The translations under genes were made by a program, and so were the position numbers. Shown in pieces: positions 12,841 through 13,038 of a stretch of 13,038 bases of DNA (the stretch's first letter is position 1; every line of letters begins with the position of its first letter). Below the pieces are notes generated by a model that was not told where the DNA came from, did not search any database, and saw only the letters and a program-made list of their open reading frames with translations. The DNA is taken from NCBI GenBank assembly GCA_949289625.1, contig CASEPH010000196.1, forward strand, positions 1 through 13,038. The letters run 5' to 3'. Source of the stretch: an uncultured Clostridia bacterium (GTDB lineage Bacteria > Bacillota_A > Clostridia > Oscillospirales > Oscillospiraceae).

Positions 12841-13038
12841 TGTGGAAGGCGTCCGTATGGACGCCTTTTTGGCCGGCAAGGAGTTGGGACTCACCAGATC
12901 TGCCATTCAGAAGCTGCTGGAAAATGGAGCGGTGACCAGAGGTGGACGTATTGTAAAAAAGAACGATAAAACCCGCCTGGGGGACGAGATCGAAGTGGAA
13001 ATCCCGGAACCGGAACCCCTGGAAATCCTGCCGGAACC
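12824..13038 (+). CDS. RluD-family 23S rRNA pseudouridine synthase (partial, N-terminus)
   Basis: Translation starts at ATG 12824, 6 bases after AGGAGG, overlapping the end of lspA by 17 bases. Seventy-one codons are visible before the right edge. They form an S4 RNA-binding domain (MDAFLAGKELGLTRSAIQKLLENGAV, then GGRIVKKNDKTRLGDEIEV, about 12-60) followed by an acidic Pro-rich PEPEPLEI strand. This is the standard beginning of RluD/YlyB-type pseudouridine synthases, which modify uridines of 23S rRNA helix 69. The order lspA then rluD-type gene is common in Firmicutes. The catalytic domain with its HRLD motif lies outside the window, so the assignment rests on the S4 domain and gene order. 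Confidence 0.88.
   Translation, partial: MKIHCDVEGVRMDAFLAGKELGLTRSAIQKLLENGAVTRGGRIVKKNDKTRLGDEIEVEIPEPEPLEILPE

Overview
The window looks like chromosomal DNA of a spore-forming, moderately GC-rich Clostridia bacterium, most likely an Oscillospiraceae-type gut Firmicute. The reasons are the sporulation genes yabP and yabQ, a T-box-controlled hisS-aspS operon, strong AGGAGG-type ribosome binding sites, short-overlap operons and lspA followed by an rluD-type gene. The taxonomic call is inference. No rRNA, tRNA, CRISPR array, insertion sequence or phage gene was seen.

Left part (1-5374, all minus strand) is accessory. It holds three tandem, translationally coupled NTF2/SnoaL-like genes (the last runs off the left edge), a LysR-type regulator upstream of them, and an orphan lipoprotein solute-binding protein upstream of that. 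The promoter of the NTF2-like operon and the promoter of the binding-protein gene share a conserved block with a T-N11-A LysR-type box, centred at about -63 in both. The three transcription units therefore look like one small regulon: uptake or sensing of a ligand by a surface lipoprotein, response by the LysR protein, and processing by the NTF2-like proteins. No permease and no recognised enzyme partner lies in the window, so the substrate is unknown. This is the best candidate for an undescribed system.

Middle part (5375-9460, minus strand) is a housekeeping operon, hisS-aspS-SRAP protein. It has a consensus sigma-A promoter and a T-box riboswitch leader whose stem I, antiterminator and terminator can be traced by eye. 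The specifier loop reads GAC (Asp) and the discriminator-pairing base of the T-box is C, which suits tRNA-Asp (G73) and not tRNA-His (C73). The operon ends with an HMCES/YedK-type DNA-protein crosslink gene and a strong terminator.

Right part (9461-13038, plus strand) has two units. The first is yabP-yabQ-divIC-yabR, a sporulation, cell division and RNA-binding cluster with 4-bp overlaps between the first three genes and a possible vegetative promoter inside yabQ. The second is a transglutaminase-like lipoprotein gene overlapping lspA (signal peptidase II), which overlaps the start of an RluD-family pseudouridine synthase gene cut by the right edge.
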